In this document: piece after piece, positions 22,654-24,115 of the stretch | Numbering within the stretch: the stretch's first letter is position 1 | How the letters are laid out: the number at the start of each line of letters is the position of its first letter | Assembly (NCBI GenBank): GCA_045594645.1 | Contig: JAZNYY010000002.1 | Location: 1-24,115, forward strand | Direction of reading: 5' to 3' | Origin: Fimenecus sp045594645 | GTDB lineage: Bacteria; Bacillota; Clostridia; Oscillospirales; Acutalibacteraceae | Length of the DNA stretch: 24,115 nucleotides | Notes under the pieces: generated by a model | Database searches by the model: none | What the model was told of the DNA's origin: nothing | The model's input: the letters and a program-made list of their open reading frames with translations, nothing else | Made by a program: the position numbers and the translations under genes

Positions 22654-24115
22654 ATGAAGGTAAGATTGCTTTCGCTTAATATTGACAAAAGTATGTCCTT
22701 TAGTCGCTTTCAGGCAAGGATTGTAAGCAGTATTAAGCCTTATGCAGCAACAGATAGTTCTTTTGAGAATACCGAGAATATGCGCGACTTTTTCGGTCTG
22801 TTGCAGGATGCACTCCAAAATGATGAACTTATTGTCACTGCAGTTGATATCAAGCATTATACAATGCTTAAAAATGCTTTTATTCAGGCTTTTGAAACTG
22901 AGGTGATTTATGACCCGTCTGTGCTCAATATGCTTGAAAGTAACGATGAAATGGATGACGAAACAAGAAAACAGTTTTCTGCTTTTCCTGAGCCTGCAAC
23001 AGTTTTCCTTTCAAAAGATGGTTTGTATTCGGGATTTGGTATTGAAAACGGTAGTCAGTTTATTCTGTTTTTGCCAATTGACAATGACCGAATTAACCAT
23101 ATCCTTCGTAACGGTGCAGTTCCTTTTCTTGCAAAAAATATTAGAATCTCTGAAACTCAGAATTATATGAATGCCGCAAAACAATTCAGTGACGCAAAGG
23201 TGAGTAAAGCAGTTGAAAGACTTCTTGAAGCAGATTCAGTTGTTGCAATCAACGGAACACCAAATGCCGAAATTCTTAAAAGCTGTGGCGATAATACAGA
23301 TAGATTTGACGATGTATTCATTTTTACTCCTCATGTTGAAGATAAAGGTGATGTGAACGCAACTGAATATGCCGCACAGCTTGCTAAAGTTAGTCTTGAC
23401 TTGTCATCTGCTAATATTGGCGCTTCAATCAGCGAAATTTATGATTCGGGTGAAGCAAGATATATTTGCATTGCGGTTGCCAATAATGACTCTGCCGTTG
23501 TAAGAAAGCTCTATATGAGTGAGAGCGAAACAGAGTACGCTTTTGTAGAAAGTGCAGCACTTGAACTTATTGAGCTTATTGGTGAAAAGGCTGCAGGACT
23601 CCGTAGTGTTGGAATTGAAATTTCCGATGCGGACAATCAGCTCACAGACGAAGACAAGAAACCTGCCGGTAAAAAATCAATTGCAATTGTAACAATTATT
23701 CTTGGTATAATCATTTTACTTTGCGCTGTTTTAGGTATTGTATATAAGGCACAGGGCGAAAGCGGACCTTTGGCGGCAGTAATTGATGGTATTTTTGGTA
23801 AAGAAACAACTACAATTACTACTACGACTACAACCACAGAGCCCACAACTGAAGCAGAGCCACAGGTTGTAAATAAAAAACTTTCAGATTTTATTACTGC
23901 CGACCTTATTGCTTTAGAAAAGGCAAAAGCTGAGGAGGTAACAGAGGACTCCACAACTGATGAAGAGCCTTCAACAGATGAGCCTGAAGTTCAGGTGGAT
24001 AAGGGTGCACCTGAGGTAATGAAAATCAATGGTGAAATTATTGAGGCGAAAGAAGCCCTTGCAAGACTTGTTATGACTGAAATGGGTGATGGTTATGATG
24101 TTGAGGCCATCAAGG
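22654..24115 (+). CDS. membrane protein: degenerate CinA-like domain, TM helix, Thr-rich linker, start of SpoIID/LytB-like domain (partial)
   Basis: An open frame of 487 codons starts at ATG 22654 (AGAGAGG upstream) and runs off the window. Residues 1-340 lack a signal and are probably cytoplasmic. The stretch AFPEPATVF (110-118), SGFGIENGSQFILFLP (about 126-141) and VPFLA lines up by eye with PEGA...GTAPGF...LPGPP...LPYL of the CinA MoCF domain. SSANIGASISEI (251-262) and YICIAVANNDSAVVRKLY (270-287) line up with the CinA C-terminal domain. Catalytic motifs TGGLGPT and ESCTGG are missing. A membrane helix spans 342-364, a Thr-rich linker 384-397, and an acidic stretch 420-450. VMKINGEIIEAKEALARLVM (455-474), then TEM and EAIK at the edge, match the start of SpoIID/LytB domains. 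It follows the sortases by 41 bases. Confidence 0.75.
   Translation, partial: MKVRLLSLNIDKSMSFSRFQARIVSSIKPYAATDSSFENTENMRDFFGLLQDALQNDELIVTAVDIKHYTMLKNAFIQAFETEVIYDPSVLNMLESNDEMDDETRKQFSAFPEPATVFLSKDGLYSGFGIENGSQFILFLPIDNDRINHILRNGAVPFLAKNIRISETQNYMNAAKQFSDAKVSKAVERLLEADSVVAINGTPNAEILKSCGDNTDRFDDVFIFTPHVEDKGDVNATEYAAQLAKVSLDLSSANIGASISEIYDSGEARYICIAVANNDSAVVRKLYMSESETEYAFVESAALELIELIGEKAAGLRSVGIEISDADNQLTDEDKKPAGKKSIAIVTIILGIIILLCAVLGIVYKAQGESGPLAAVIDGIFGKETTTITTTTTTTEPTTEAEPQVVNKKLSDFITADLIALEKAKAEEVTEDSTTDEEPSTDEPEVQVDKGAPEVMKINGEIIEAKEALARLVMTEMGDGYDVEAIK

Noticed and set aside
22910..23170. Plus-strand 86-codon frame
   Set aside because: It is a shifted-frame shadow of the long open gene starting at 22654, which continues without stops to the window edge.
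23800..23860. Thr codon run (ACA/ACT) as a microsatellite or CRISPR-like repeat
   Set aside because: It is in frame and encodes the Thr-rich linker typical of surface proteins just outside a membrane helix. There are no regular spacers.

Overview
The window looks like chromosome from a low-GC, Gram-positive, gut-type Clostridia, probably Ruminococcus or a relative in the Oscillospiraceae. This is inference from gene content, not a species call. The supporting genes are a dockerin-bearing surface protease, a GH5 lipoprotein, a bile salt hydrolase, a Clostridia-type FliB protein, class B sortases, the spore-germination protein YpeB, and a cysteine desulfurase-thiI pair like Bacillus nifZ-thiI. 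Promoters are close to the sigma-A consensus, mostly with 17-bp spacers, and Shine-Dalgarno sites are strong. Several genes start with TTG or GTG.

Layout. 1-1801: rplS with its terminator, a short palindromic element that supplies the ribosome binding site of prmA, then prmA and an ArsC/Spx-type thioredoxin-fold gene. 1832-2010: an apparent stand-alone small RNA of about 140 nt with its own promoter and terminator and a C-rich, anti-Shine-Dalgarno hairpin loop. 2063-7225: a GH5 lipoprotein, then an araB-araA-araD operon with its own promoter and terminator, covering L-arabinose to D-xylulose-5-phosphate. 7232-8525 (minus): tRNA-Ser(CGA) followed by an ArsB/SLC13-type permease behind the tRNA terminator. 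8541-12776: an ATC-hydrolase family gene, then a 1153-residue secreted subtilase with BspA-type leucine-rich repeats and a C-terminal dockerin.

12777-17372: a FliB-like gene (minus); a bile salt hydrolase whose start codon lies inside a perfect 14-bp inverted repeat; a pnuC transporter behind a hairpin-rich leader; and on the minus strand ypeB followed by a small lipoprotein. 17461-24115 is one apparent plus-strand operon: cysteine desulfurase, thiI, pncC (stand-alone CinA C-terminal domain), two class B sortases, and a long gene cut by the window edge.

That last gene is the most unusual. It encodes what reads as a degenerate full-length CinA in the cytoplasm, one membrane helix, a Thr-rich linker, and the beginning of a SpoIID/LytB-like domain outside. 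It lies three genes after a normal pncC and directly after two sortases, so a nucleotide-repair-derived domain may have been recruited into a cell-wall machine. The other leading candidates for new biology are the anti-SD small RNA, the bile salt hydrolase start-site palindrome and the pnuC leader.

No CRISPR array, rRNA, insertion sequence or prophage gene was seen. No gene-free stretch exceeds 300 bases; the longest (1802-2062) is filled by the small RNA and two promoters.
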